64,000 nucleotides of DNA from CAXBBB01 sp963793245 (GCA_963793245.1 CAWBZG010000002.1:558001-622000), one strand, 5' to 3'. Shown: positions 42,781-51,523, counted from the stretch's first letter. A program made the numbers and translations. Notes: a model not told the origin generated them from the letters alone.

Positions 42781-43170
42781 ATGTCCAAAAAGCCACACCT
42801 CGACCTGAGCCGCCGCGAGCGTCAGATCATGCTCGTCCTGTTCGAGAACGGTCCGTCGACCGCGCAGCAAGTCCTCGATGGACTGCCCGAGCCGCCGTCG
42901 TACTCCGCCGTCCGTACGATGCTGCGGCTGCTCGAAGAGAAAGGGCAACTCACGCATCATCAGGAGGGACCGCGCTACGTCTACACGCCGGTCGTCTCGC
43001 GCGAGAAGGCACAGAAGAGCGCGCTCCGCCAGACCGTCCAGTCGTTTTTCGACAACTCGGTCGAGCAGGCGATGGCGACGCTCATCGGCATGGACGACCT
43101 CCCGCAGCGCGACGAAGCGCTCGACCGGCTCGAACAGATGATTCAAAAGGCACGCAACGAAGGCCGATAA
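42781..43170 (+). CDS. BlaI/MecI/CopY-family transcriptional repressor
   Basis: A 129-residue winged-helix repressor. LDLSRRERQIMLVLFENGPS, then TAQQVLDGLPEPPSYSAVRT and MLRLLEEKGQLTHHQEG form the DNA-binding domain; the C-terminal dimerisation helices follow. Family members are inactivated by cleavage through a partner M56 protease, encoded 12 bases downstream. It probably controls this operon and perhaps the DUF5916 gene through the shared dyads. Confidence 0.95.
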   Translation: MSKKPHLDLSRRERQIMLVLFENGPSTAQQVLDGLPEPPSYSAVRTMLRLLEEKGQLTHHQEGPRYVYTPVVSREKAQKSALRQTVQSFFDNSVEQAMATLIGMDDLPQRDEALDRLEQMIQKARNEGR

Positions 43171-43182
43171 CCGACTACGACC

Positions 43183-46005
43183 ATGGATATGCTCACCCCG
43201 ATTCTCGACTGGCTGGCTTCCGGCTCGGCCCCCGCGACGTTTGCCGTTCTCGCGGCCAAGTCGCTCATTCTACTCTTGCTCGTCGTCGCGGCGACGGTGT
43301 TGCTGCGTGGCGCGTCGGCGTCGCGCCGCCACCTAGCGTGGGCGATGGGCATGGGCGCTTTGGTTCTGCTGCCCATTCTGCACCTGATCGCGCCTCAAGT
43401 GCCGGTTGGTCTGCTCGACGCGCCGACGGCTTCTTCGTCCAGTTCGGCGCTGGTTGCTATCGACCCGATGCTGATTCCTGCTCCAAACGGCGGCTATGAC
43501 ATCGCCGATGGCGCGATGCTCTCGGACGTGTTCGAGGCGAACGAGGCGGGCGTGACCTTCGAGGCGATGACCGAGCCGATCTTCGAGGTCGCCGAAGCAC
43601 CTCTGGTCGAACCAGCCACAGCGTTCGGATTGCCAAACCTGGGCGTGATGGCGTGGCTGGCGCTGATCTACCTGATCGGCGTCGTGCTGGTGGGCGGATA
43701 CTACCTGATGGGCTGGCTGCGGCTGGCAGGCTGGGCGAGCGCTGGCGAGCCGGTCGCCGACGAGCGGTTGCGGCTGGCGATGCACGACGTGATGTGGGAG
43801 TTGGACGTGAACCGCTCGGTCGCGCTGCGGTGGACGGACCGCGCCGTCACGCCGTTGACGTGGGGCGTGTTCAAGCCGGTCGTCTTGCTGCCGCGTGCGA
43901 GCGAGGAGTGGACCGACGAGCGCATCCGCATGGTGCTGCTCCACGAAGTAGCTCACATCCAACGCTTCGATGCGCTGACCCAATCGCTGGCCCAGATCGC
44001 ATGCGCCCTCTTCTGGGTCAACCCGCTGGCGTGGTGGGGCGCCGCTCAGATGCGGTCCGAACGGGAGCGTGCGTGCGACGATTGTGTGCTGGCTCGGGGC
44101 GAGCGCGCGTCGACCTATGCCGAGCACCTACTCGACATCGCCCGGTCGTTCAAAGCCGCGACGCCATCGGCTGCTGTGTCGATGGCGGCGCGCAGCGAAC
44201 TCGAAGGCCGCCTGCTCGACATCCTGGATGGCGAACGTCCCCGCCGCGCCGTCACGCGCGCATCGGTCGGCATTCTCGCTGTCGTCGGCGCGTTCGTGCT
44301 GCTGCCGCTCGCTGCGCTCAGCCCGTGGAGCGCAGCGGAAGCCGCGCAGCCGTACACCGCATTCGGAACGTTCGAAGCACCTGCTCCTCCCGAAGCGCCT
44401 CTCGCGCCGCCTGGATTCGACTTTCATTTCGACCTGGATGACGTGTCGCCGGAAACGCACGAGCACACACACGGCGCCGACATCGAGCGCACGTTCGACG
44501 TGCGCGCCGGGCAGACGCTGAAACTGGATACCGAAGTCGGCTGCGTCAAGGTCGAAAGTGGCCGCAGCGATAAACTCGAGATCCACGTCGAGCACAACCT
44601 AGGCGACGATTTCGACGTCCGCTTCCGTCAGAACGGAGACGGCGTCAGCGTCGAAGGCAAAGTCGAGCGCAATCGCCGACGCAACAATCAGAACGTGTGC
44701 TTCCACGTCATCGCCCCGTCGCGCTTTACCTACGACGTAGAGACAGCAGGCGGCTCCATCCAGTTCGAAGACGATGTAGACGGACGACTCAACGTGCGTA
44801 CGGCTGGCGGCTCGATCACGATTAGCGATGTCACGGGCGAAGTCAACGCGCGTACGGCAGGCGGCAGCATCCGCATGGGCGACGGCGGAGCAGACGCGAT
44901 GCTCCGGACGTCGGGCGGCTCGATTACAGTCGGGCGCGTGCGAGGAAGCGCAGACGTGCACACGTCGGGCGGCTCAATCACGGTCAACGGAGCAGGCGGC
45001 GACCTGAGCGCCGTCACATCGGGCGGAAGCGTCACGGCGACGCTCTACGGCCAGCCGACACGCCGCGCACGCTTGGAAACGTCGGGCGGGTCGGTTATGG
45101 TCACTCTACCTGCCAACGTGAACCTCGACCTGCGCGCCAGCACGTCGAGCGGTAGCATCCGGTCCGACTTCCACCCCAACCACCGCAAAGACCGCGATCG
45201 CAGCGGCGACCGTCTCAACGCCGACATCGGACGAGGCGGCCCCGAACTGACGATGAGCACGTCGGGCGGCAACGTCACCATCCGCAAGAGCGGAAACGCA
45301 CGCGGCGATTGGACGGGCAGCACACGTACCGACTCACGTACCAACAGCCGCAGCGAGTCGCGAAGCCGCACAGTGGTGGATGGGCGCGTGACCGGCGATT
45401 CGTACAGCTACTCGTACACCGACGACAACGGCGTCACGCGCACGTACGACAGCAGCGACGAACTCGACGCCGCAACGCAAGCCATCGTCCGCGAGAGCGT
45501 GAGTGCTGCCGCAATGGGGATTGAGGAAGCCCGTCGCGAAATCGCCGCCTCGCGCGCCGAACTGCGGTCGAACAGCGACCAGATGGGAAGTGCATTCGCC
45601 GAAAGCGTCCTCTCGCTCACCGAAGCCGCCCTTACGATGGCGATGGTCGACACGCTCCTGATACGTGAGGCGATGGAGGAAGCCCGCCGCGAGATGCACG
45701 ACGAGCGCGACGAGATCCGTCGCGAAACCGCTCAGGCACTGGTCGAAGCGCGACAGGAAGTCGCCGAAAGTCGTCTCGAAATCGAGGCCGACGTTGCCGA
45801 CGCGCTGCGCGAAGCCCGGCAGGAGATCGAAGCCGAGTTAGTAGACGCGCAGCGTGAGTTGGGCCGCGCATTGCGTGAGATCGACGACGACATCAGCGAC
45901 GCGGATTCTGACCGCGAGCGTCAGTCGCTCCGCCAGGCGCGGACGCGCGTGCAGCACCAACTCACTCTCATCAATCAGCAGCTAAGCCAGATGCGAAAAA
46001 ATTAG
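43183..46005 (+). CDS. BlaR1-like M56 sensor protease with DUF4097 repeats and coiled coil
   Basis: A 940-residue protein. N-terminal membrane helices (SLILLLLVVAATVLL; GVMAWLALIYLIGVVLVGGY) flank the M56 zinc protease with HEVAH at residues 254-258. After a helix at about 365-385 comes a DUF4097 region (about 505-720) built of repeats such as TAGGSITI and TSGGSITV. Residues about 770-940 form a long charged coiled coil. The penicillin-binding sensor domain of classical BlaR1 is absent. It probably senses an envelope signal and cleaves the BlaI repressor. Confidence 0.93.
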   Translation: MDMLTPILDWLASGSAPATFAVLAAKSLILLLLVVAATVLLRGASASRRHLAWAMGMGALVLLPILHLIAPQVPVGLLDAPTASSSSSALVAIDPMLIPAPNGGYDIADGAMLSDVFEANEAGVTFEAMTEPIFEVAEAPLVEPATAFGLPNLGVMAWLALIYLIGVVLVGGYYLMGWLRLAGWASAGEPVADERLRLAMHDVMWELDVNRSVALRWTDRAVTPLTWGVFKPVVLLPRASEEWTDERIRMVLLHEVAHIQRFDALTQSLAQIACALFWVNPLAWWGAAQMRSERERACDDCVLARGERASTYAEHLLDIARSFKAATPSAAVSMAARSELEGRLLDILDGERPRRAVTRASVGILAVVGAFVLLPLAALSPWSAAEAAQPYTAFGTFEAPAPPEAPLAPPGFDFHFDLDDVSPETHEHTHGADIERTFDVRAGQTLKLDTEVGCVKVESGRSDKLEIHVEHNLGDDFDVRFRQNGDGVSVEGKVERNRRRNNQNVCFHVIAPSRFTYDVETAGGSIQFEDDVDGRLNVRTAGGSITISDVTGEVNARTAGGSIRMGDGGADAMLRTSGGSITVGRVRGSADVHTSGGSITVNGAGGDLSAVTSGGSVTATLYGQPTRRARLETSGGSVMVTLPANVNLDLRASTSSGSIRSDFHPNHRKDRDRSGDRLNADIGRGGPELTMSTSGGNVTIRKSGNARGDWTGSTRTDSRTNSRSESRSRTVVDGRVTGDSYSYSYTDDNGVTRTYDSSDELDAATQAIVRESVSAAAMGIEEARREIAASRAELRSNSDQMGSAFAESVLSLTEAALTMAMVDTLLIREAMEEARREMHDERDEIRRETAQALVEARQEVAESRLEIEADVADALREARQEIEAELVDAQRELGRALREIDDDISDADSDRERQSLRQARTRVQHQLTLINQQLSQMRKN

Positions 46006-46008
46006 CAT
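45991..46008 (+). promoter_or_regulatory. Fourth dyad resembling the candidate operators
   Basis: ATGCGAAAAAATTAGCAT spans the stop codon of the M56 gene and is 14 of 18 identical to the 46114 site. It has ATGC/GCAT ends. It lies mostly in coding sequence, so chance is more likely than for the intergenic sites. Confidence 0.2.
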
Positions 46009-46059
46009 GGCTTTGTAACTCGCTGTCTGACGCTCCGTAGCGAACAACACAGCAACCCT

Positions 46060-46104
46060 AGCCGGTCGATGGTGTCTCTGACGAAATCTGACCGGCTTTC
46101 TTTT
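46060..46104 (+). terminator. Terminator after the M56 gene
   Basis: AGCCGGTC (46060-46067) pairs perfectly with GACCGGCT (46090-46097) over a 22-base loop, followed by TTCTTTT. It separates the blaI-M56 unit from the DUF5916 gene, whose start is 29 bases further on. Confidence 0.75.
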
Positions 46105-46113
46105 GGTCTCCCA

Positions 46114-46131
46114 GTGTTAAAAAAATAGCAT
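46114..46131 (+). promoter_or_regulatory. Candidate BlaI-type operator before the DUF5916 gene
   Basis: GTGTTAAAAAAATAGCAT lies one base before the ATG at 46133 and just after the M56 terminator. It shares 14 positions with the 42698 site and the GTGTT...AGCA(C/T) ends with the 42754 site, which suggests control of this gene by the nearby BlaI-family protein. Confidence 0.45.
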
Positions 46132-46132
46132 C

Positions 46133-48820
46133 ATGACTACTCGTTTACTTCTGCTCTTCGTCCTGCTACCGTTCGCCGCTGCCGCCCAGACGTCGGCCCA
46201 GCCTGCATCGCCGGTTGCCGTCCGCACGGCCACATCGCCCGTTGCGCCCGTATCGGCGGTCCGGGTCGAGTCGTCGCCTGTTCTCGACGGCGTTCTCGAC
46301 GATGCCGTTTGGAGCAGCGCTTCGCCATCTGCCGATTTCTGGCAGGCCGAGCCGCACGAAGGCAAGGCAGCGAGCCAGCGCACAGTCGTCCGCTTGGTCT
46401 ACACCGACGACGCGCTCTACGTCGGCGCGATGCTCTACGACAGCGCTCCCGACTCCATCCAGGCCGCGCTAGGCCGTCGCGACGCCGGAGTTCGGTCGGA
46501 CCACTTCACGATCTGGCTCGACCCTTACCGCGACCTGCGCTCGGGCTACCTGTTCCGCGTAAACGCCGCAGGAACGCTGCTGGACGGCACGATCCAGAAC
46601 GACACGGGCTGGAGCGACGAATGGGACGGTATCTGGCAGGCCGAGACCAACCGGAGCGACGAAGGCTGGTCGGTCGAGATGCGGATTCCGTTTTCGCAAC
46701 TCCGCTTCCACGCAACCCAAGAGCAGGTGTGGGGCGTCGACTTCACGCGGTTCGTCCCGCGTAACGAAGAGCGCGATGGCTACGTGTTCGTCCCGTCCGA
46801 CGAGCAGGGGAGAGCGTCGCGTTTCGCCGAACTACACGGTTTGTCGGGCATCACACGCGGACGCCAGATCGAACTGACGCCGTACGTGACCGGCGGTGCG
46901 AGCCTGACCGAACAAGCAGCGGGCAACCCGTTTCGCGACGGAAGCGACTTCGACGGCGACGTAGGTCTCGACCTCAAAGTCGGCCTGACGAATAGCCTGC
47001 TGCTCAACGCCACGATCAACCCGGATTTCGGGCAAGTGGAGGTCGATCCGGCCGTCGTCAACCTGTCGGACAACGAGGTCTTCCTGCCCGAGCAGCGCCC
47101 GTTCTTCGTCGAAGGGCAAGAGATCTTTGGCTTCGGCTACGGCGGCTCGAACAACAACTTCGGCTTCAACTGGGGCAACCCCGACCTGCTCTACACGAGG
47201 CGCATCGGACGCGCACCGCAGGGCGGAAGCCGAGGCGCCGACTTTTCGGACGCTCCCGCCGGTGTGCCGATTCTGGGAGCCGCCAAGATCACCGGCAACA
47301 CGTTGGGTGCCAACGTCGGCGTAATGACAGCCGTAACGGGACGCACCTCTGCCGACATCGCTTCATTCAATGGCGACCGCATGGAGAGAGGCCGCGTCGA
47401 AGTCGAGCCGTTGACCTACTACGGTGCGGGGCGCGTCCAGCGCGAGATCCAAGGTGGGGCGCATGGCATCGGCGTGATGAGCACGGTCACGGCGCGGCAG
47501 TTTCAGGACGATAGATTGCGCAATGGCCTCAACGCATCGGCGTTCGTAACCGGCGTCGACGGCTGGACGCGCTTCGGCCCGGACGACCTGTTCGCGCTCA
47601 CGTTCTGGGGATCCGTCTCGCACGTGACCGGCACGCAAGACCGCATCACCGATCTGCAGCAGAACAACGTCCACCGCCTGCAGCGCCCCGACCGCCAGAG
47701 TTACCGGCTCGACACGACGCGCACCAGTCTGACGGGCTACGCCGGGCGCGTGATGCTCAACAAACAGCGCGGAAGCTGGATCTTGAACGCCGCCCTGGGA
47801 ACGGTCGATCCGCTCTACGACTCCAACGACCTCGGCTTCCTGTGGCGTGGCGATGTCGTCAACGCGCACGTCGTCGGCGGCTACCGCTGGAATACGCCGG
47901 GTAGCTGGTATCGGCAGGGGCAGGTCATGGCCTCGCACGCCCGAAGCTGGACGTACGACGGCGATCCCATCGCGCGCTTTATCTGGAGCAACGCATGGGT
48001 TCAGTTGCGCAACTATTGGAGCGCATTCGGCTACGCTGTCGTCTCACCCGCCAGCATCATCAGTCCCGACCTGACGCGCGGCGGTCCCCTCGTGCGGATG
48101 CCCGGCGGCGACAGCGACTTTGGCGTGGGCTTCGAGAGCGACAGCCGCAAATCGGTCCGCTTCAACGGCGAGATCGGAGGAGGAACCGGCGTCTCTAGTT
48201 CGACGAGCGGAAACCTGAACGTCGAGTGGCAGCCGAGCAGCCGCATCACCCTGTCGGCGGGGCCGCAGCTTTCGCGTAGGCTCGCCCAGACGCAATACGT
48301 CCGCGCCGTCGCCGATCCGACCGCAACCGAGACATTCGGCGCGCGCTACGTCTTTGCCGACATCGACCAGTGGACGCTGGCCGCCAACGTGCGCGCCAAC
48401 CTGACGCTGACGCCGCGTCTGAGCTTCCAACTCTTTGCGCAACCGCTCATCTCGTCCGGCGACTACTCCGGCTTCAAGCAATTCGACCGCCCGCGCACGT
48501 TCGACTTCACCACGTACGGAGAGGACGGCACGACGCTGACTCAGGAAGACGGTACCTTCACTGCCGACCCCGACGGAGCCGGCCCTGCCAACGCCTTCTC
48601 GTTCGGTGACCCGAGTTTTCAGTTCGCCTCGCTGCGTGGCAATGCGGTCCTGCGCTGGGAGTACCGTCCCGGCTCGACGCTCTTTCTCGTCTGGGCGACC
48701 GAAACCGATGATTTCGAGAGCCAGGGCGAGTTTCGCCCCCGCCGCGCGCTGGATCGCCTGTTCGAGGAGCGTCCCAACCACTTCTTCCGTGTCAAACTGA
48801 CGTACTGGTTCGACGCGTGA
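46133..48820 (+). CDS. DUF5916 outer-membrane protein with CBM9-like domain
   Basis: An 895-residue protein with a signal peptide (LLLLFVLLPFAAAAQT). Residues about 40-220 form a family-9 carbohydrate-binding-like domain (SSPVLDGVLDDAVWS; VRLVYTDDALYVGAMLYDS; GWSVEMRIPFSQLRF). The rest is the DUF5916 region with many amphipathic strands, ending RLFEERPNHFFRVKLTYWFD; a terminal aromatic residue suggests BAM-inserted barrel topology. Role unknown, possibly glycan capture or outer-membrane passage. The upstream dyad suggests regulation by the BlaI-like repressor. Confidence 0.88.
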   Translation: MTTRLLLLFVLLPFAAAAQTSAQPASPVAVRTATSPVAPVSAVRVESSPVLDGVLDDAVWSSASPSADFWQAEPHEGKAASQRTVVRLVYTDDALYVGAMLYDSAPDSIQAALGRRDAGVRSDHFTIWLDPYRDLRSGYLFRVNAAGTLLDGTIQNDTGWSDEWDGIWQAETNRSDEGWSVEMRIPFSQLRFHATQEQVWGVDFTRFVPRNEERDGYVFVPSDEQGRASRFAELHGLSGITRGRQIELTPYVTGGASLTEQAAGNPFRDGSDFDGDVGLDLKVGLTNSLLLNATINPDFGQVEVDPAVVNLSDNEVFLPEQRPFFVEGQEIFGFGYGGSNNNFGFNWGNPDLLYTRRIGRAPQGGSRGADFSDAPAGVPILGAAKITGNTLGANVGVMTAVTGRTSADIASFNGDRMERGRVEVEPLTYYGAGRVQREIQGGAHGIGVMSTVTARQFQDDRLRNGLNASAFVTGVDGWTRFGPDDLFALTFWGSVSHVTGTQDRITDLQQNNVHRLQRPDRQSYRLDTTRTSLTGYAGRVMLNKQRGSWILNAALGTVDPLYDSNDLGFLWRGDVVNAHVVGGYRWNTPGSWYRQGQVMASHARSWTYDGDPIARFIWSNAWVQLRNYWSAFGYAVVSPASIISPDLTRGGPLVRMPGGDSDFGVGFESDSRKSVRFNGEIGGGTGVSSSTSGNLNVEWQPSSRITLSAGPQLSRRLAQTQYVRAVADPTATETFGARYVFADIDQWTLAANVRANLTLTPRLSFQLFAQPLISSGDYSGFKQFDRPRTFDFTTYGEDGTTLTQEDGTFTADPDGAGPANAFSFGDPSFQFASLRGNAVLRWEYRPGSTLFLVWATETDDFESQGEFRPRRALDRLFEERPNHFFRVKLTYWFDA

Positions 48821-48829
48821 CGCGCGCGG

Positions 48830-48862
48830 GTTGCGCGTAATAGGCGCGCTGACCTACCTTCA
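48830..48862 (+). promoter_or_regulatory. Candidate Bacteroidota-type promoter of the asnB leader
   Basis: GTTG at 48830-48833 and TACCTTCA at 48855-48862, 21 bases apart, resemble the TTTG and TAnnTTTG promoter elements of the phylum. A start near 48868 would leave a short 5' leader before the leader-peptide ATG at 48887. Confidence 0.4.
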
Positions 48863-48886
48863 TATCAGCTGCACCAAACGGCCCTC

Positions 48887-48964
48887 ATGCCGCACCTCGC
48901 AAACAACAACCTGAATTCGAATCCCGCCCTCCTGAGAGGACGCGGAATCGGCAGGCGTGCGTAG
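48887..48964 (+). CDS. Asn-rich leader peptide upstream of asnB
   Basis: A 25-codon ORF, MPHLANNNLNSNPALLRGRG then IGRRA and TAG. Codons 6, 7, 8, 10 and 12 are all Asn: five of seven positions. Regulatory leaders of amino-acid genes are enriched in codons for the end product, and the next gene makes asparagine. The terminator at 48985-49019 begins 20 bases after its stop. A strong Shine-Dalgarno is not visible, as for most genes here. The peptide itself probably has no function; ribosome stalling on the Asn codons would be the signal. Confidence 0.7.
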   Translation: MPHLANNNLNSNPALLRGRGIGRRA

Positions 48965-48984
48965 CAGCACCCGCTAGCCTTTCG

Positions 48985-49019
48985 CAGCGACCTCTCCAAA
49001 CCGGAGGGGTCGCTGTTTT
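48985..49019 (+). terminator. Attenuator-type terminator in the asnB leader
   Basis: A 13-bp stem, 48985-48997 (CAGCGACCTCTCC) with 49003-49015, has one wobble and is followed by TTTTCGTTT. It lies between the leader peptide and asnB, so transcription must pass it to reach asnB. Its 5' arm (48987-48996) can instead pair with 48934-48943 in the leader ORF (nine of ten positions), an antiterminator-like alternative. Confidence 0.8.
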
Positions 49020-49049
49020 CGTTTCGGCCCCTCGCATCTACCCAACGCC

Positions 49050-50738
49050 ATGTGCTCCATCCTCGGCCTGCTCGACCTCGCAGGTGATCCTTCCGACGCC
49101 CGTGCGACGGCTCTCCGCCTCTCCAAAACGCAGCGCCATCGCGGTCCCGACTGGTCCGGCATCCACGCCACCGACACGTCCGTTCTCGCCCACGAACGCC
49201 TGGCTATCGTCGACGTGCAGGGCGGAGCGCAACCGCTCGTTTCGCCTGACGGACGCCATGCGCTCGCTGTCAACGGCGAGATCTACAACCACCGCGCGCT
49301 GCGTGCCGCACTGTTCGAGCCGTACGCGTTCACGACCGAATCCGACTGCGAAGTCATACTCCCGCTCTTCCGGCAACGCGGGACGGAGTTTCTGAACGAA
49401 CTGGTCGGCATCTTCGCCTTCGTACTCGTCGACACGCAGACGGGCGACTGGCTGATTGCGCGCGACCCGCATGGCGTGATGCCGCTGTACACGGGCCGTG
49501 ACGCCGAGGGGACGCTGTACGTCGCGTCCGAGATGAAAGCGCTAGTCGAAGTCTGCACGCAGGTCGACGTGTTTCCGCCCGGTAGCTTCTGGCAAAGCGG
49601 CGACGCGGAGCCGACGCGCTACTACGATCCGGCATGGACCGACTTCGACGCTGTCGAGGGCAATGCGGCTGATCCAGCTGCGGTACGCGGTGCGCTCGAA
49701 GCCGCCGTCAAGCGGCAGATGATGGCCGATGTGCCGTACGGCGTGCTCCTGTCGGGCGGGCTGGACTCGTCGATCATCGCGGCGACGGCCAAGCGCTTCT
49801 CGGCGACGCGCGTTGAAGACGACGATCAATCCCAGGCGTGGTGGCCCAATCTGCACTCGTTCTCGGTCGGGCTGGAAGGCTCGCCGGATCTGGCAGCGGC
49901 TCGCATCGTCGCCGACCACATCGGGACGACGCACCACGAATTCCACTTCACCGTTCAGGAAGGAATCGACGCGCTATCGGACGTGGTGTATCACCTCGAA
50001 ACGTACGACGTGACGACGATCCGGGCCGCGACGCCGATGTATCTGATGGCTCGCCGCATCCGCGCGATGGGCGTCAAGATGGTGCTCTCGGGCGAGGGCG
50101 CCGACGAACTGTTCGGCGGCTACCTCTACTTCCATAAGTCGCCCGACGCGCGTGCGTTTCACGACGAAACCGTCCGCAAGCTGGCCCGCCTGCACAGCTA
50201 CGACTGTCTGCGCGCGAACAAGGCGATGGCGGCTTGGGGCATCGAAGCCAGGGTGCCGTTCCTCGACCAGCGCTTTGTCGACGTGGCGATGACGCTCGAC
50301 CCCGAAGCCAAACGACCCGCCGGGAGGATCGAGAAGCACATCCTGCGTGAGGCGTTTGCCGACGTGCTGCCTGAGTCCGTCGCGTGGCGGCAGAAGGAGC
50401 AGTTCTCAGATGGCGTCGGCTACGGCTGGATCGACGGACTGCGCGACTACGCCGCAACTCAGGTAACCGACGACCAACTCGCACGGGCCGCCTATCGCTT
50501 CCCGATCCACACGCCAGACACCAAAGAAGGCTACTTCTACCGCACACTCTTCGACGCCCACTATGCCGCCGACGCCTGCGCCCGAACCGTTCCCGGCGGC
50601 AAATCTGTCGCGTGTTCGACGCCCGAAGCCCTCGCGTGGGACGCCTCGTTCGCCAACTCCGCTGATCCATCGGGACGCGCCGTTGCGGGCGTTCATGCAC
50701 AGGCGTACGTTGGGGCAGATCAATCCGTCGACTCATGA
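49050..50738 (+). CDS. asnB: Glutamine-hydrolysing asparagine synthase B
   Basis: A 562-residue AsnB converting aspartate, glutamine and ATP to asparagine. Mature Cys1 follows the initiator Met (MCSILGLLDL). The glutaminase domain has RGPDWSG, LAIVDVQGG and NGEIYNHRALR; the synthetase domain has the pyrophosphate loop LLSGGLDSSIIAA and VLSGEGADELFGGYLYFHKS. Length is close to E. coli AsnB (554). The start at 49050 is 31 bases beyond the terminator. A small membrane protein gene overlaps its stop by four bases. Confidence 0.96.
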   Translation: MCSILGLLDLAGDPSDARATALRLSKTQRHRGPDWSGIHATDTSVLAHERLAIVDVQGGAQPLVSPDGRHALAVNGEIYNHRALRAALFEPYAFTTESDCEVILPLFRQRGTEFLNELVGIFAFVLVDTQTGDWLIARDPHGVMPLYTGRDAEGTLYVASEMKALVEVCTQVDVFPPGSFWQSGDAEPTRYYDPAWTDFDAVEGNAADPAAVRGALEAAVKRQMMADVPYGVLLSGGLDSSIIAATAKRFSATRVEDDDQSQAWWPNLHSFSVGLEGSPDLAAARIVADHIGTTHHEFHFTVQEGIDALSDVVYHLETYDVTTIRAATPMYLMARRIRAMGVKMVLSGEGADELFGGYLYFHKSPDARAFHDETVRKLARLHSYDCLRANKAMAAWGIEARVPFLDQRFVDVAMTLDPEAKRPAGRIEKHILREAFADVLPESVAWRQKEQFSDGVGYGWIDGLRDYAATQVTDDQLARAAYRFPIHTPDTKEGYFYRTLFDAHYAADACARTVPGGKSVACSTPEALAWDASFANSADPSGRAVAGVHAQAYVGADQSVDS

Positions 50739-50974
50739 ACCGCCTCTCCTCATTTGACCGCACGCTGCTACCGGGCAGCCTCCTCTGGTTTGCCCTTGGC
50801 GCGGTGTGCTTTGTGGTGCTGATCGGCACGTTGATTCTTCGCGGCGAGCTACCATCCGACCAGCTTCCGATCTTCTTTTTTGCGCTGATCGGAACGGCGC
50901 GTGGACTCCAACTGCGTCGCCGACACACTGAGAGTCGCGGCGTTGAGCTACTCGATCTGGACCGAGTGCGCTAA
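50735..50974 (+). CDS. Small two-helix membrane protein, unknown
   Basis: A 79-residue protein whose ATG overlaps the asnB stop (ATGA), so it is coupled to asnB. Two hydrophobic helices (LLWFALGAVCFVVLIGTLIL; LPIFFFALIGTARGL) and a basic C-terminal part (RRRHTESRG). No family recognised; coupling alone hints at a link to asparagine metabolism or the membrane. Confidence 0.7.
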   Translation: MNRLSSFDRTLLPGSLLWFALGAVCFVVLIGTLILRGELPSDQLPIFFFALIGTARGLQLRRRHTESRGVELLDLDRVR

Positions 50975-50993
50975 ACCGCCGACTGCACCAACG

Positions 50994-51033
50994 ACAAACG
51001 CCCCGCTGACTTCCAAGTCGGCGGGGCGTTTGT
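50994..51033. terminator. Bidirectional terminator between convergent genes
   Basis: A long near-perfect stem (ACAAACGCCCCGC with its complement around 51021-51033, plus GACTT/AAGTC near the loop) with A-rich and T-rich flanks on both sides. It serves the asnB unit on the + strand and could end the LysM gene on the - strand. Confidence 0.85.
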
Positions 51034-51079
51034 ACTGGGCGATGTAGCGTGCTACGTCGCTACGAGCGTCGTGCCGAAG

Positions 51080-51523
51080 TCAGGCGTCGGCGGGGAGGCG
51101 GATTTGCTGGCCGGGGTAGATTTTGTCCGGGTCCTCGATGACTTCCTTGTTGGCGTCGAACAGATCGCGCCATTTGTTGGCGTCTCCGTAGTGGGCTTTG
51201 GCAATTTTGGAGAGCGAGTCGCCCTTCTCGATGGTGTAGAACGTCGCCTGCTGCTCCGGCTCGTTCGAAGCGACGGTCAGGTTGTCGTCGACCTGCTCGA
51301 CGCCCGCGATGTTGCCCGTGACGAGCGTCGCTTTCTGCTTCGAGGCGTAGTCGCGAGCTTCGCCTTGAAGCGTGGCTTTGCCGTTGGAGTAGAACACGCC
51401 CAAGCCGGTGATGGCGCTGCCCATGGCGCGAGCGACCTCATTCTGGATCTGCTGCGAGGTGGGTTCGGGGGTGTCGGTCGAGACCTTTTTGCCTTTGTTT
51501 TTGAGAAAGTCGAAGAGACCCAT
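51080..51523 (-). CDS. kbp: BON- and LysM-domain protein (Kbp/YgaU-like)
   Basis: A 147-residue protein, nearly the length of E. coli Kbp (149). The N-terminal helix MGLFDFLKNKGKKV precedes a BON domain (about residues 25-85; GVFYSNGKATLQGEARDYAS) and a LysM domain (about 95-145; YTIEKGDSLSKIAKAHYGDA). There is no signal peptide. E. coli Kbp is a cytoplasmic K+-binding protein; the same function here is inferred. Confidence 0.9.
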   Translation of the reverse strand: MGLFDFLKNKGKKVSTDTPEPTSQQIQNEVARAMGSAITGLGVFYSNGKATLQGEARDYASKQKATLVTGNIAGVEQVDDNLTVASNEPEQQATFYTIEKGDSLSKIAKAHYGDANKWRDLFDANKEVIEDPDKIYPGQQIRLPADA

